DNA of 64,000 bases from Colletes latitarsis (taxonomy: Eukaryota > Arthropoda > Insecta > Hymenoptera > Colletidae), in the NCBI RefSeq assembly GCF_051014445.1, contig NW_027488365.1:7440001-7504000 (forward strand), given 5' to 3'. Of this stretch, positions 39,021 through 52,195 are shown piece after piece. The notes below the pieces were generated by a model. That model was not told where the DNA came from. It did not search any database and saw only the letters and a list, made by a program, of their open reading frames with translations. Numbering within the stretch: position 1 is the stretch's first letter; every line of letters begins with the position of its first letter. A program made the translations under genes and the position numbers.

Positions 39021-42000
39021 TTTCTGGTTTGGATCACGTAGTAATGTGGTACCACACTGAAACAGTCAATCAAACCTGGTTTCGATCAATATTTTAGAGG
39101 ATAACGCATGTTATGTCTAGGTTGGGCCTGGGATTTGCCCTCATCAGACACGTACATTCGCATATTTCTCATACTTGACGGCCAGATTCTGGGCTTTTTC
39201 TGGATTGGATCCCGTAGTAATGTGCTACCACACTGAAACGGACCATTAAACCTGGTGTCGATCAATATTTTAGAGGATAACGCATGTTATGTCTAGGTTA
39301 GGCCTGGGATTCGCCCTCATCAGACACATACTTTCGCATTCTCCACATACTTGTTGAACAGATCCTGGGTTTTTTCTGGTTTGGATCACGTAGTAATGTG
39401 GTACCACACTGAAACAGTTGATTAATCCTGGTTTGATTCATTAGTTTAGAGAATAACTCATGTTAGGTCTGGGTTAGGTCTAGGATTTGCCCCCAGCAGG
39501 CTCATACTTTCGCATATTTCTCATACTTGATGGCTAGATCCTGGGCTTCTTCTGGATTGGATCACGCAGTAATGTGGTACCACACTGAAACAGTCCATCA
39601 AAACCTTGTTTCGATCAATATTTTAGCGGATAACGCATGTTATGTCTAGGTTAGGCCTGGGATTTGCCCTCATCAGGCTCATACTTTCGCATATTTCTCA
39701 TACTTGATGGCTAGATCCTGGGCTTTTTCTGGATTGGATCACGTACTAATGTGGTACCACACTGAAACAGTCCATTAGACCTGGTTTCGATCAATATTTT
39801 TGAGAATAACGCATGTTATGTCTAGGTTAGGCCTGGGATTTGCCCTCATCAGGCTCATACTTTCGCATATTTCTCATATTTGTTGAACAGATCCCTGGCT
39901 TTTTCTGGTTTGGATCACGTAGCAATGTGGTACCACACTGAAACAGTCCATTAAACCTGGTTTCCATCAATATTTTGGAGGACAACGCAAGTTAGGTCTG
40001 GGATAGGTCTGGGATTTGCCGTCATCGGGGTCATGGTTTCGCATTTTTAACATACTTGTTGAACAGATCCAGGGTTTTTCTGGTTTGGATCACGTAGTAA
40101 AGTGGTACCACACTGAAACAGTCGATTAATCCTATTTTCGATCAATATTTTAGAGGATAACTCATGCTAGGTCTAGGTTAGGCCTGAGATTTGCCCTCAT
40201 CAGACCCATACTTTCGCATTCTTCACATACTTGTTGAACAGATCCTGGGTTATTTCTGGCTTGGATCACCTAGTAAAGTGGTACCACACTGAAACAGTCG
40301 ATTAATCCTGGTCACGATCAACATTTTAGAGGATAACGCCGGTTAGGACTCGGTTAGGTCTGGGATTTGCCCTTATCAGGCTCATACTTTCGCATATTCG
40401 TCATACTTGATGGCCATATTCTGGGCTTTTTCTGGTTTGGATCACGTAGTAAAGTGGTGCCACACGGAAACAGTCCATGAAACCTAGTCTCGGTTAATAT
40501 TTTAAAGGATATCGCATGTTAGGTCCGGGTTAGGTCTAGGATTTGCCCTCTTCAGACCCATACTTTCGCATTCTTCACATACTTATTGTACAGATCCTGG
40601 GTTTTTTTCTGGTTTGCATCACGTAGTAATGTGGTACCACACTGAAACAGTCCATCAAAACCTGGTTTCGATCAATATTTTAGCGGATAACGCATGTTAT
40701 GTCTAGGTTAGGCCTGGGATTTGCCCTCATTAGGCTCATACTTTCGCATATTTCTCATACTTGATGGCTAGATCCTGGGCTTTTTCTGGATTGGATCACG
40801 TACTAATGTGGTACCACACTGAAACAGTCCATTAGACCTGGTTTCGATCAATATTTTAGAGAATAACGCATGTTATGTCTTGGTTGGGCCTGGGATTTGC
40901 CCTCGTCAGACTCATACTTGCGCATTCTTCACATACTTGTTGAACAGATCCTGGGTTTTTTCTGGTTTGGATCACGTAGTAATGTGGTACCACACTGAAA
41001 AAGTGCATTAAACCTGGTTTCGATCAATATTTTAGCGGATAACGCATGTTATGTCTAGGTTAGGCCTGGGATTTGCCCTCATCAGGCTCATACTTTCGCG
41101 TTTTTCACATACTTGTTGAACAAATCCCTGGCTTATTCTGGTTTGGATCATGTACTAATGTGGTACCACACTGAAACAGTCCATTAAACCTGGTTTGGAT
41201 CATTATTTTTGAGAATAACGCATGTTATGTCTAGGTTGGGCCTGGGATTTGCCCACATCAGACTCATACTTGCGCATTCTTCACATACTTGTTGAACAGA
41301 TTCTGGGCTTTTTCTGGTTTGATCCCGTAGTAATGTGGTACCACACTGAAACGGTCCATTAAACCTGGTGTCGATCAATATTTTAGAGGATAACGCATGT
41401 TATGTCTAGGTTAGGTCTGGGATTTGCCCTCATCAGACTCATACTTTCGCATATTTCTCAAACTTGTTGGCCAGATTCTGTGCTTTCACTGGTTTGGACA
41501 CGTAGTAATGTGGTACCACACTGAAACAGTCGATTAAACCTGGTTTCGATCAATATTTTAGAGGATAACGCATGTTATGTCTAGGTTGGGCCTGGGATTT
41601 GCTCTCATCAGGCTCATAGTTTCGCGTTTTTCACATACTTGTAGAACAGATCCTGGGTGTTTTCTGGTTTGGATCACGTAGTAATGTGGTACGACACTGA
41701 CACAGTCCATTAAACCTGGTTTCCATCAATATTTTGGAGGACAACGCAAGTTAGGTCTGGGATAGGTCTGGGATTTGCTCTCATCAGGGTCATGCTTTCG
41801 CATTTTTAACATACTTGTTGAACAGATCCAGGGTTTTTCTGGTTGGATCACGTAGTAAAGTGGTACCACACTGAAACAGTCGATTAATCCTGGTCTCGAA
41901 CAATATTTTAGAGGATGACTCATGCTAGGTCTAGGCTAGGCCGGGGATTTGCCCTCATCAGACCCATACTTTCGCATTCTTCACATACTTGTTGAACAGA

Positions 42001-45000
42001 TCCAGGGTTTTTCTGGTTTGGATCACGTAGTAAAGTGGTACCACACTGAAACAGTCGATTAATCCTGGTCTCGATCAATATTTTAGAGGGTAACTCATGC
42101 TAGGTCTAGGTTAGGCCTGTGATTTGCCCTCATCAGTCTCATACTTTCGCATATTTCTCATACTTGTTGGCCAGATTCTGTGCTTTCACTGGTTTGGACA
42201 CGTAGTAATGTGGTACCACACTGAAACAGTCGATTAAACCTGGTTTCGATCAATATTTTAGAGGATAACGCAAGTTATGTCTGGGATAGGTCTGGGAATT
42301 GCCCACATCAGGCTCATAGTTTCGCGTTTTTCACATACTTGTTGAACAGGTCCTGGGTTATTTCTGGTTTGGATCAGGTAGTAATGTGGTACCACACAGT
42401 GACAGTCGATTAAACCTGGTTTTGATCAATATTGTAGAGGATAACTCATGTTAGGCCTAGGTTAAGCCTGGGATTTGCCCTCATCAGACCCATACTTTCG
42501 AATTCATCACATACTTGTTGAACAGATCCTGGGTTATTTCTGGTTTGGATCAGGTAGTAATGTGGTACCACACTGAAACAGTCTGTTAAACCTGGATACA
42601 ACCAATATTTCAGAGGATAACGCATGTTAAGTCTGCGTTAGGTCTAGGATTTGCCCTCATCTGGCTCATACCTTCGCATTCTTCACATGCTTGTTGAACA
42701 GATCCTAGGTTTTTCTGATTTGGATCACGTAGTAATGTGGTACCACACTGAAACAGTCAGTTAAACCTGGTTTCGATCAATATTTTTGATGATAACGCAT
42801 GTTAGGTTTGGGTTAGGGCTAGGATTTGCCCTCATCAGACCCATACTTTCGCATTCTTCACATACTTGTCGAACAGATCCTGTATTATTTCTGGTTTGGA
42901 TCACGTAGTCAAGTGGTACCACACTGAAACAGTCGATTAATCCTGGTCTCGAACAATATTTTAGAGGATGACTCATGCTAGGTCTAGGCTAGGCCTGGGA
43001 TTTGCCCTCATCAGACCCATACTTTCGCATTCTTCACATACTTGTGGAACAGATCCTGGGTTATTTCTGGTTTGGATCACGTGGTAAAGTGGTACCACAC
43101 TGAAACAGTCAGTTAAACCTGGATACAACCAATATTTCAGAGAATAACGCATGTTAGGTCTGCGTTAGGTCTAGGATTTGCCCTCATCTGGCTCATACCT
43201 TCGCATTCTTCACATGCTTGTTGAACAGATCCTAGGTTTTTCTGGTTTGGATCACGTAGTAATGTGGTACCACACTGAAACAGTCAGTTAAACTTGGTTT
43301 CGATCAATATTTTTGATGATAACGCATGTTAGGTTTGGGTTAGGGCTAGGATTTGCCCTCATCAGACCCATACTTTCGCATTCTTCACATACTTGTTGAA
43401 CAGATCCTGTATTATTTCTGGTTTGGATCACGTAGTAAAGTGGTACCACACTGAAACAGTCGATTAATCCTGGTCTCGAACAATATGTTAGAGGATAACT
43501 CATGCTAGGTCTAGGTTAGGCCTGGGATTTGCCCTCATCAGACCCATACTTTCGCATTCATCACATACTTGTTGAACAGGTCCTGGGTTATTTCTGGTTT
43601 GGATCACGTAGTAAAGTGGTACCACACTGAAACTGTCGCTTAGTCCTGGTCTCGAACAATGTTTTAGAGGATAACTCATGCTAGGTCTAGGTTAGGCCTG
43701 GGATTTGCCCTCATCAGACCCATACTTTCGCATTCATCACATACTTGTTCAACAGATCCTGGGTTATTTCTGGTTTGGATCAGGTAGTAATGTGGTACCA
43801 CACAGAGACAGACGATTAAACCTGGTTTCGATCAATATTGTAGAGGATAGCTCATGTTTGGCCTAGGTTAGGCCCCGGATTTGCCCCCATCAGACCCATA
43901 CTTTCGCATTCATCACATACTTGTTGAACAGGTCCTGGGTTATTTCTGGTTTGGATCACGTAGTAAAGTGGTACCACACTGAAACAGTCGCTTAATCCTG
44001 GTCTCGACAATATTTTAGAGGAGAACGCAAGTTAGGTCTGGGATAAGTCCGGGATTTGCTCTCATCAGGATCGTATTTTCGCATTTTTCCCATACTTGTT
44101 TAACAGATCCCTGGCGTTTTCTGGTTTGGATCACGTAGTAATGTGGTACCACACTGAAACAGTCAATCAAACCTGGTTTCGATCAATATTTTAGAGGATA
44201 ACGCATGTTATGTCTAGGTTGGGCCTGGGATTTGCCCTCATCAGACTCGTACTTTCGCATATTTCTCATGCTTGACGGCCAGATTCTGGGCTTTTTCTGG
44301 ATTGGATCCCGTAGTAATGTGCTACCACACTGAAACGGACCATTAAACCTGGTGTCGATCAATATTTTAGAGGATAATGCATGTTATGTCTAGGTTAGGC
44401 CTGGGATTTTCCCTCATCAGACACATACTTTCGCATTCTCCACATACTTGTTGAACAGATCCAGGGTTTTTTCTGGTTTGGATCACGTAGTAATGTGGTA
44501 CCACACTGAAACAGTTGATTAATCCTGGTTTGGATCATTAGTTTAGAGCATAACTCATGTTAGGTCTGGGTTAGGTCTAGGATTTGCCCCCAGCAGGCTC
44601 ATACTTTCGCATATTTCTCATATTTGTTGAACAGATCCCTGGCTTTTTCTGGTTTGGACACGTAGTAATGTGGTACCACACTGAAACAGACGATTAATCC
44701 TGGTCTCGGTCAATATTTTATAGGATAACGCAAGTTCGGTCTGGGATAGGTCTGGGATTTGCTCTCATCAGGGTCATGCTTTCGCATTTTTAACATACTT
44801 GTTGAACAGATCCAGGGTTTCTCTGGTTTGGATCACGTAGTAAAGTGGTACCACACTGAAACAGTCGATTAATCCTATTTTCGATCAATATTTTAGAGGA
44901 TAACTCATGCTAGGTCTAGGTTAGGCCTGAGATTTGCCCTCATCAGACCCATACTTTCGCATTCTTCACATACTTGTTGAACAGATCCTGGGTTATTTCT

Positions 45001-45029
45001 GGTTTGGATCACCTAGTAAAGTGGTACCA

Positions 45030-45390
45030 CACTGAAACAGTCGATTAATCCTCGTCTCGAACAATATTTTAGAGGATGACTCATGCTAGGTCTAGGCTAG
45101 GCCTGGGATTTGCCCTCATCAGACCCATACTTTCGCATTCTTCACATACTTGCGGAACAGATCCTGGGTTATTTCTGGTTTGGATCACGTAGTAAAGTGG
45201 TACCACACTGAAACAGTCGATTAATCCTGGTCTCGAACAATATTTTAGAGGATGACTCATGCTAGGTCTAGGCTAGGCCTGGGATTTGCCCTCATCAGAC
45301 CCATACTTTCGCATTCTTCACATACTTGTGGAACAGATCCTGGGTTATTTCTGGTTTGGATCACGTAGTAAAGTGGTACCACACTGAAAC
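45030..45390. repeat. Single-monomer tandem duplication
   Basis: Two adjacent monomers are nearly identical, each with CTCGAACAATATTTTAGAGG, GATGACTCATGCTAGG and CTAGGCTAGGCCTGGG. The first has CCTCGTCTCG and CTTGCGGAACAG where the second has CCTGGTCTCG and CTTGTGGAACAG. Most of this region alternates this type with the AATATTTTTGATG type, so two in a row marks a one-monomer slip. Confidence 0.75.
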
Positions 45391-46994
45391 AGTCAGTTAA
45401 ACCTGGTTTCGATCAATATTTTTGATGATAACGCATGTTAGGTTTGGGTTAGGGCTAGGATTTGCCCTAATCAGACCCATACTTTCGCATTCCTCACATA
45501 CTTGTTGAACAGATCCTGTATTATTTCTGGGTTGGATCACGTAGTAAAGTGGTACCACACTGAAACAGTCGATTAATCCTCGTCTCGAACAATATTTTAG
45601 AGGATGACTCATGCTAGGTCTAGGCTAGGCCTGGTATTTGCCCTCATCAGACCCATACTTTCGCATTCTTCACATACTTGTGGAACAGATCCTGGGTTAT
45701 TTCTGGTTTGGATCACGTAGTAAAGTGGTACCACACTGAAACAGTCAGTTAAACCTGGATACAACCAATATTTCAGAGGATAACGCATGTTAGGTCTGCG
45801 TTAGGTCTAGGATTTGCCCTCATCTGGCTCATACCTTCGCATTCTTCACATGCTTGTTGAACAGATCCTAGGTTTTTCTGGTTTGGATCACGTAGTAATG
45901 TGGTACCACACTGAAACAGTCAGTTAAACCTGGTTTCGATCAATATTTTTGATGATAACGCATGTTAGGTTTGGGTTAGGGCTAGGATTTGCCCTCATCA
46001 GACTCATACTTGCGCATTCATCACATACTTGTTGAACAGATTCTGGGCTTTTTCTGGTTTGATCCCGTAGTAATGTGGTACCACACTGAAACGGTCCATT
46101 AAACCTGGTGTCGATCAATATTTTAGAGGATAACGCATGTTAGGTCTGGGTTCGGTCCAGGATTTGCCCGCATCAGGCTTATACTTTCGCATATCTCTCA
46201 TACTTGTTGGCCAGCTCCTGGGTTTTTTCTGGATTGGATCACGTAGTTATGTGGTATCACACTGAAACAGTCAGTTAAACCTGGATACAACCAATATTTC
46301 AGAGGATAACGCATGTTAGGTCTGCGTTAGGTCTAGGATTTGCCCTCATCTGGCTCATACCTTCGCATTCTTCACATGCTTGTTGAACAGATCCTAGGTT
46401 TTTCTAGTTTGGATCACGTAGTAATGTGGTACCACACTGAAACAGTCAGTTAACCCTGGTTTCGATCAATATTTTTGTTGATAACGCATGTTAGGTTTGG
46501 GTTAGGGCTAGGATTTGACCTCATCAGACCCATACTTTCGCATTCTTCACATACTTGTTGAACAGATCCTGTATTATTTCTGGTTTGGATCACGTAGTAA
46601 AGTGGTACCACACTGAAACAGTCGATTAATCCTGGTCTCGAACAATATTTTAGAGGATGACTCATGCTAGGTCTAGGCTAGGCCTGGGATTTGCCCTCAT
46701 CAGACCCATACTTTCGCATTCTTCACATACTTGTGGAACGGATCCTGGGTTATTTTTGGTTTGGATCACGTAGTAAAGTGGTACCACACTGAAACAGTCA
46801 GTTAAACCTGGATACAACCAATATTTCAGAGGATAACGCATGTTAGGTCTGCGTTAGGTCTAGGATTTGCCCTCATCTGGCTCATACCTTCGCATTCTTC
46901 ACATGCTTGTTGAACAGATCCTAGGTTTTTCTGGTTTGGATCACGTAGTAATGTGGTACCACACTGAAACAGTCAGTTAAACCTGGTTTCGATC

Positions 46995-47004
46995 AATATA
47001 ATAT
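46995..47004. repeat. 5-bp AATAT micro-duplication inside a monomer
   Basis: The monomer reads CAATATAATATTTTTGATG where its relatives (for example near 46,465 and 43,303) read CAATATTTTTGATG. The extra five bases look like a direct duplication of AATAT. It is the clearest indel in the window that is not a whole monomer or a single base, and I saw it nowhere else. Confidence 0.85.
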
Positions 47005-47220
47005 TTTTGATGATAACGCATGTTAGGTTTGGGTTAGGGCTAGGATTTGCCCTCATCAGACCCATACTTTCGCATTCTTCACATACTTGTTGAACAGATC
47101 CTGTATTATTTCTGGTTTGGATCACGTAGTAAAGTGGTACCACACTGAAACAGTCGATTAATCCTGTTCTCGAACAATATGTTAGAGGATAACTCATGCT
47201 AGGTCTAGGTTAGGCCTGGG

Positions 47221-50200
47221 ATTTGCCCTCATCAGACCCATACTTTCGCATTCATCACATACTTGTTGAACAGGTCCTGGGTTACTTCTGGATTGGAACA
47301 CGTAGTAATGTGGTACCACGCTGAAACAGTCCATTAATCCTAGTTTCGATCAATATTTTAGAGGATAACGCATGTTAGGTCTAGATTAGGCCTGGGATTT
47401 GCCCTCATCAGGGTCATACTTCCGCATATCTCTTATACCTGATGGCCAGATCCTGGGCTTTTTCTGGATTGGATCACGTAGTAATGTGGTACCACACTGA
47501 AACATTCAATTAAACCTGGTCTTGATAAATATTTTAGAGGATAACGCATTTTAGGTCTGGGATAGGTCTGGGATTTGCCCCCATCAGGGTCATACTTTCG
47601 CGTTTTTCACATACTTGCTGAGCAAATCCCTGGCTTATTCTGGTTTGGATCATGTGCTAATGTGGTACCACACTGAAACAGTCCATTAAACCTGGTTTGG
47701 ATCATTATTTTAGAGAATAACTCATGTTAGGTCTGGGTTAGGTCTAGGATTTGCCCCCAGCAGGCACATACTTTCGCATATTTCTCATACGTGATGGCTA
47801 GATCCTGGGCTTCTTCTGGAATGGATCACGCAGTAATGTGGTACCACACTGTAACAGTCCATCAAACCTGATTTCGATTAATATTTTAGAGGATGACGCA
47901 TGTTATGTCTAGGTTAGGCCTGGGATTTGCCCTCATCAGGCTCATACTTTCGCATATTTCTCATACTTGATGGCTAGATCCTGGGCTTTTTCTGGATTGG
48001 ATCACGTACTAACGTGGTACCACACTGAAACAGTCCATTACACCTGGTTTCGATCAATATTTTGGAGAATAACGCATGTTATGTCTAGGTTAGGCCTGGG
48101 ATTTGCCCTCATCAGGCTCATACTTTCGCATATTTCTCATACTAGCTGAACAGATCCCTGGCTTTTTCTGGTTTGGATCACGTAGTAAAGTGGTACCACC
48201 CTGAAACAGTCAATTCAACCTGGTGTCGATAGATATTTTAGAGGATAACGCATGTTAGGTCTGGGTTAGGCCTGGGATTTGCCCTCAGCAGGCTCATTCT
48301 TTCGCATTCGTCACATACTTGTTGTACAGATCCTGGGTTTTTTTCTGGTTTGCATCACGTAGTAATGTGGTACCACACTGAAAAAGTCCATTAAACCTGG
48401 TTTCGATGATTATTTTAGAGAATAACTCATGTTAGGTCTAGGTTAGGTCTGGGATTTGCACTCATCAGGCTCGTACTTTCGCATTCATCACATACTTGTT
48501 GAACAGGTCCTGGGTTATTTCTGGTTTGGATCACGTAGTAAAGTGGTACCACACTGAAAGTGTCGCTTAGTCCTGGTCTCGAACAATGTTTTAGAGGATA
48601 AGTCATGCTAGGTCTAGGTTAGGCCTGGGATTTGCCCTCATCAGACCCATACTTTCGCATTCATCACATACTTGTTCAACAGATCCTGGGTTATTTCTGG
48701 TTTGGATCAGGTAGTTGTGTGGTACCACACAGAGACAGACGATTAAACCTGGTTTCGATCAATATTGTAGAGGATCACTCATGTTTGGCCTAGGTTAGGC
48801 CTCGGATTTGCCCCCATCAGACCCATACTTTCGCATTCATCACATACTTGTTGAACAGGTCCTGGGTTATTTCAGGTTTGGATCACGTAGTAAAGTGGTA
48901 CCACACTGAAACAGTCGCTTAATCCTGGTCTCGAACAATGTTTTAGAGGATAATTCATGCTAGGTCTAGGTTAGGCCTGGGATTTGCCCTCATCAGACCC
49001 ATACTTTCGCATTCATCACATACTTGTTGAACAGGTCCTGGGTTATTTCTGGTTTGGATCACGTAGTAAAGTGGTACCACACTGAAACTGTCGCTTAGTC
49101 CTGGTCTCGAACAATGTTTCAGAGGATAACTCATGCTAGGTTTAGGTTAGGCCTGGGATTTGCCCTCATCAGGCCCATACTTTCGCATTCATCACATACT
49201 TGTTCAACAGATCCTGGGTTATTTCTGGTTTGGATCAGGTAGTAATGTGGTACCACACTGAAACAGTCGACTAATCCTGGTCTCGAACAATATGTTAGAG
49301 GATAACTCATGCTAGGTCTAGGTTAGGCCTGGGATTTGCCCTCATCAGACCCATACTTTCGCATTCATCACATACTTGTTGAACAGGTCCTGGGTTATTT
49401 CTGGTTTGGATCACGTAGTAAAGTGGTACCACACTGAAACTGTCGCTTAATCCTGGTCTCGAACAATGTTTTAGAGGATAACTCATGCTAGGTCTAAGTT
49501 AGGCCTGGGATTTGCCCTCATCAGACCCATACTTTCGCAATCATCACATACTTGTTCAACAGATCCTGGGTTATTTCTGGTTTGGATCAGGTAGTAATGT
49601 GGTACCACACAGAGACAGACGATTAAACCTGGTTTCGATCAATATTGTAGAGGATAACTCATGTTTGGCCTAGGTTAAGCCTGGGATTTGCCCCCATCAG
49701 ACCCATACTTTCGCATTCATCACATACTTGTTGAACAGGTCCTGGGTTACTTCTGGTTTGGATCACGTAGTAAAGTGGTACCACACTGAAACAGTCGCTT
49801 AATCCTGGTCTCGAACAATGTTTTAGAGGATAACTCATGCTAGGTCTAGGTTAGGCCTGGGACTTGCCCTCATCAGACCCATACTTTCGCATTCATCACA
49901 TACTTGTTGAACAGATCCTGGGTTATTTCTGGTTTGGATCAGGTAGTAATGTGGTACCACACTGAAACAGTCAATTAAACCTGGTCACGATCAACATTTT
50001 AGAGGATAACGCCGGTTAGGACCCGGTTAGGTGTGGGATTTGCCCTCATCAGGCTCATACTTTCGCATATTTCTCATACTTGATAGCAAGATCCGTTGCT
50101 TTTTCTGGATTGGATCACATAGTGATGTAGTACCACACTGAATCAGTCAATTATACCTGGTCTCGATCTATATTTTAGAGGATAACGCATGTTAGGTCTG

Positions 50201-52195
50201 GGTTCGGTCCAGGATTTGCCCGCATCAGGCTTATACTTTCGCATATCTCTCATACTTGTTGGCCAGCTCTTGGGTTTTTACTGGTTTGGATCACGTAGTA
50301 AAGTGGTACCACACTGAAACAGTCGCTTAATCCTGGTCTCGAACAATGTTTTAGAGGATAACTCATGCTAGGTCTAGGTTAGGCCTGGGATTTGCCCCCA
50401 TCAGACCCATACTTTCGCATTCATCACATACTTGTTCAACAGATCCTGGGTTATTTCTGGTTTGGATCAGGTAGTAATGTGGTACCACACTGAAACAGTC
50501 AATTAAACCTGGTCACGAACAATGTTTTAGAGGATAACTCATGCTAGGTCTAGGTTAGGCCTGGGATTTGCCCTCATCAGACCCATACTTTCGCATTCAT
50601 CACATACTTGTTCAACAGATCCTGGGTTATTTCTTGTTTGGATCAGGTAGTAATGTGGTACCACACTGAAACAGTCGACTAATCCTGGTCTCGAACAATA
50701 TGTTAGAGGATAACTCATGCTAGGTCTAGGTTAGGTCTGGGCTTTGCTCTTATCAGGCTCATTCTTTCGCATATTTCTCATACTTGATGGCTAGATCCTG
50801 CGCTTTTTCTGGATTGCATCACGTAGTAATGAAGTACAACACTGAAACAGTCGATTAAACCTGGTTTCCATCAATATCTTAGAGGACAACGCAAGTTAGG
50901 TCTTGGATAGGTCTGGGATTTGCCCTCATCAGGCTCATACTTTCGCGTTTTTCACATACTTGTTGAACAGATCCTGGGTTATTTTCTGGTTTGGATCACA
51001 TAGTAATGTGGTACCACACTGAAACAGACGATTAAACCAGGTTTCGATGAATATTTTTGAGGATAACGCATGTTAGGTCTAGGTTAGGCCGGGGTTTTTC
51101 ACTCATCACACTCATACTTTCGCATTCGTCACATACCTGTTGAACGGATCCTGGGTTTTTACTAGTTTGGATCACGTAGTAATGTGGTACCACACTGAAA
51201 CAGTCGATTAATCCTGGTCTCGAACAATATGTTAGAGGATAACTCATGCTAGGTCTAGGTTAGGCCTGGGATTTGCCCTCATCAGACCCATACTTTCGCA
51301 TTCTTCACATACTTGTTGAACAGATCCTGTATTATTTCTGGTTTGGATCACGTAGTAAAGTGGTTCCACACTGAAACAGTCGATTAATCCTGGTCTCGAA
51401 CAATATGTTAGAGGATAACTCATGCTAGGTCTAGGTTAGGCCTGGGATTTGCCCTCATCAGACCCATACTTTCGCATTCTTCACATACTTGTTGAACAGA
51501 TCCTGTATTATTTCTGGTTTGGATCACGTATTAAAGTGGTACCACACTGAAACAGTCGATTAATCCTGGTCTCGAACAATATTTTACAGGATGACTCATG
51601 CTAGGTCTAGGCTAGGCCTGGGATTTGCCCTCATCAGACCCATACTTTCGCATTCATCACATACTTGTTCAACAGATCCTGGGTTATTTCTGGTTTGGAT
51701 CAGGTAGTAATGTGGTACCACTCTGAAACAGTCAATTAAACCTGGTCACGAACAATGTTTTAGAGGATAACTCATGCTAGGTCTAGGTTAGGCCTGGGAT
51801 TTGCCCTCATCAGACCCATACTTTCGCATTCATCACATACTTGTTGAACAGGTCCTGGGTTATTTCTGGTTTGGATCACGTAGTAAAGTGGTACCACACT
51901 GAAACTGTCGCTTATTCCTGGTCTGGAACAATGTTTTAGAGGATAACTCATGCTAGGTCTAAGTTAGGCCTGGGATTTGCCCTCATCAGACCCATACCTT
52001 CGCATTCATCACATACTTGTTCAACAGATCCTGGGTTATTTCTGGTTTGGATCAGGTAGTAATGTGGTACCACGCTGAAACAGACCATTAAACCTGGTTT
52101 CGATCAATATTGTAGAGGATAACTCATGTTTGGCCTAGGTTAGGCCTGGGATTTGCTCCCATCAGACCCATACTTTCGCATTCATCACATACTTG
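47221..52195. repeat. Large unit copy 1 (28 monomers, 4,930 bp)
   Basis: First of three consecutive copies. Markers are CCATTAATCCTAGTTTCG, GCATATCTCTTATACC, TTGCTGAGCAAATCCC, CATACGTGATGGCTAG, GTACTAACGTGG, CATACTAGCTGAACAG, CAATTCAACCTGGTGTCG and CATTCGTCACATACTTG. It contains a monomer group near 50.68-51.55 kb (GATCCTGCGC, ATGAAGTACAACAC, CATACCTGTTGAACGG) that is absent from copy 2 and partly present in copy 3. The plus-strand 60-codon frame at 47967-48149, repeated at 52897 and 57122, is satellite read-through. Confidence 0.9.
48716..48731. repeat. Extended 16-bp palindrome, first of three copies
   Basis: TGTGTGGTACCACACA is a perfect inverted repeat. Unlike the 1242 and 3353 versions, the extension uses a T-A pair because the right flank is CACAGAG and the left flank is GTTGTG. 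The same palindrome is carried at 53,646 and 57,871 by the large repeated unit. Confidence 0.9.

Larger units (their letters stand above)
39021..47220. repeat. Mosaic of ~47 monomers drawn from earlier blocks
   Basis: Successive stretches resemble different parts of the window. 39.02-39.65 kb follows 9.5-10.1 kb at offset 29,537. 40.4-41.0 kb follows 26.9-27.6 kb. 41.3-42.5 kb follows 6.35-7.55 kb. 42.58-44.3 kb follows 8.47-9.7 kb and 24.1-25.7 kb (offset 18,635), but skips the monomers with GATAGCAAGATCCGTTGC. 44.3-45.0 kb follows 12.9-13.5 kb. From 45.0 kb dimers dominate. Private changes include ACTGACACAGTCC near 41,696 and TTCTGGTTGGATC near 41,838, where one G-T rich base is missing. 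Confidence 0.8.

Noticed and set aside
47967..48149. Plus-strand 60-codon frame repeated exactly at 52897 and 57122
   Set aside because: The three copies lie at the offsets of the large tandem unit (4,930 and 4,225). The frame starts and stops inside ordinary monomer sequence, with no sign of a gene.
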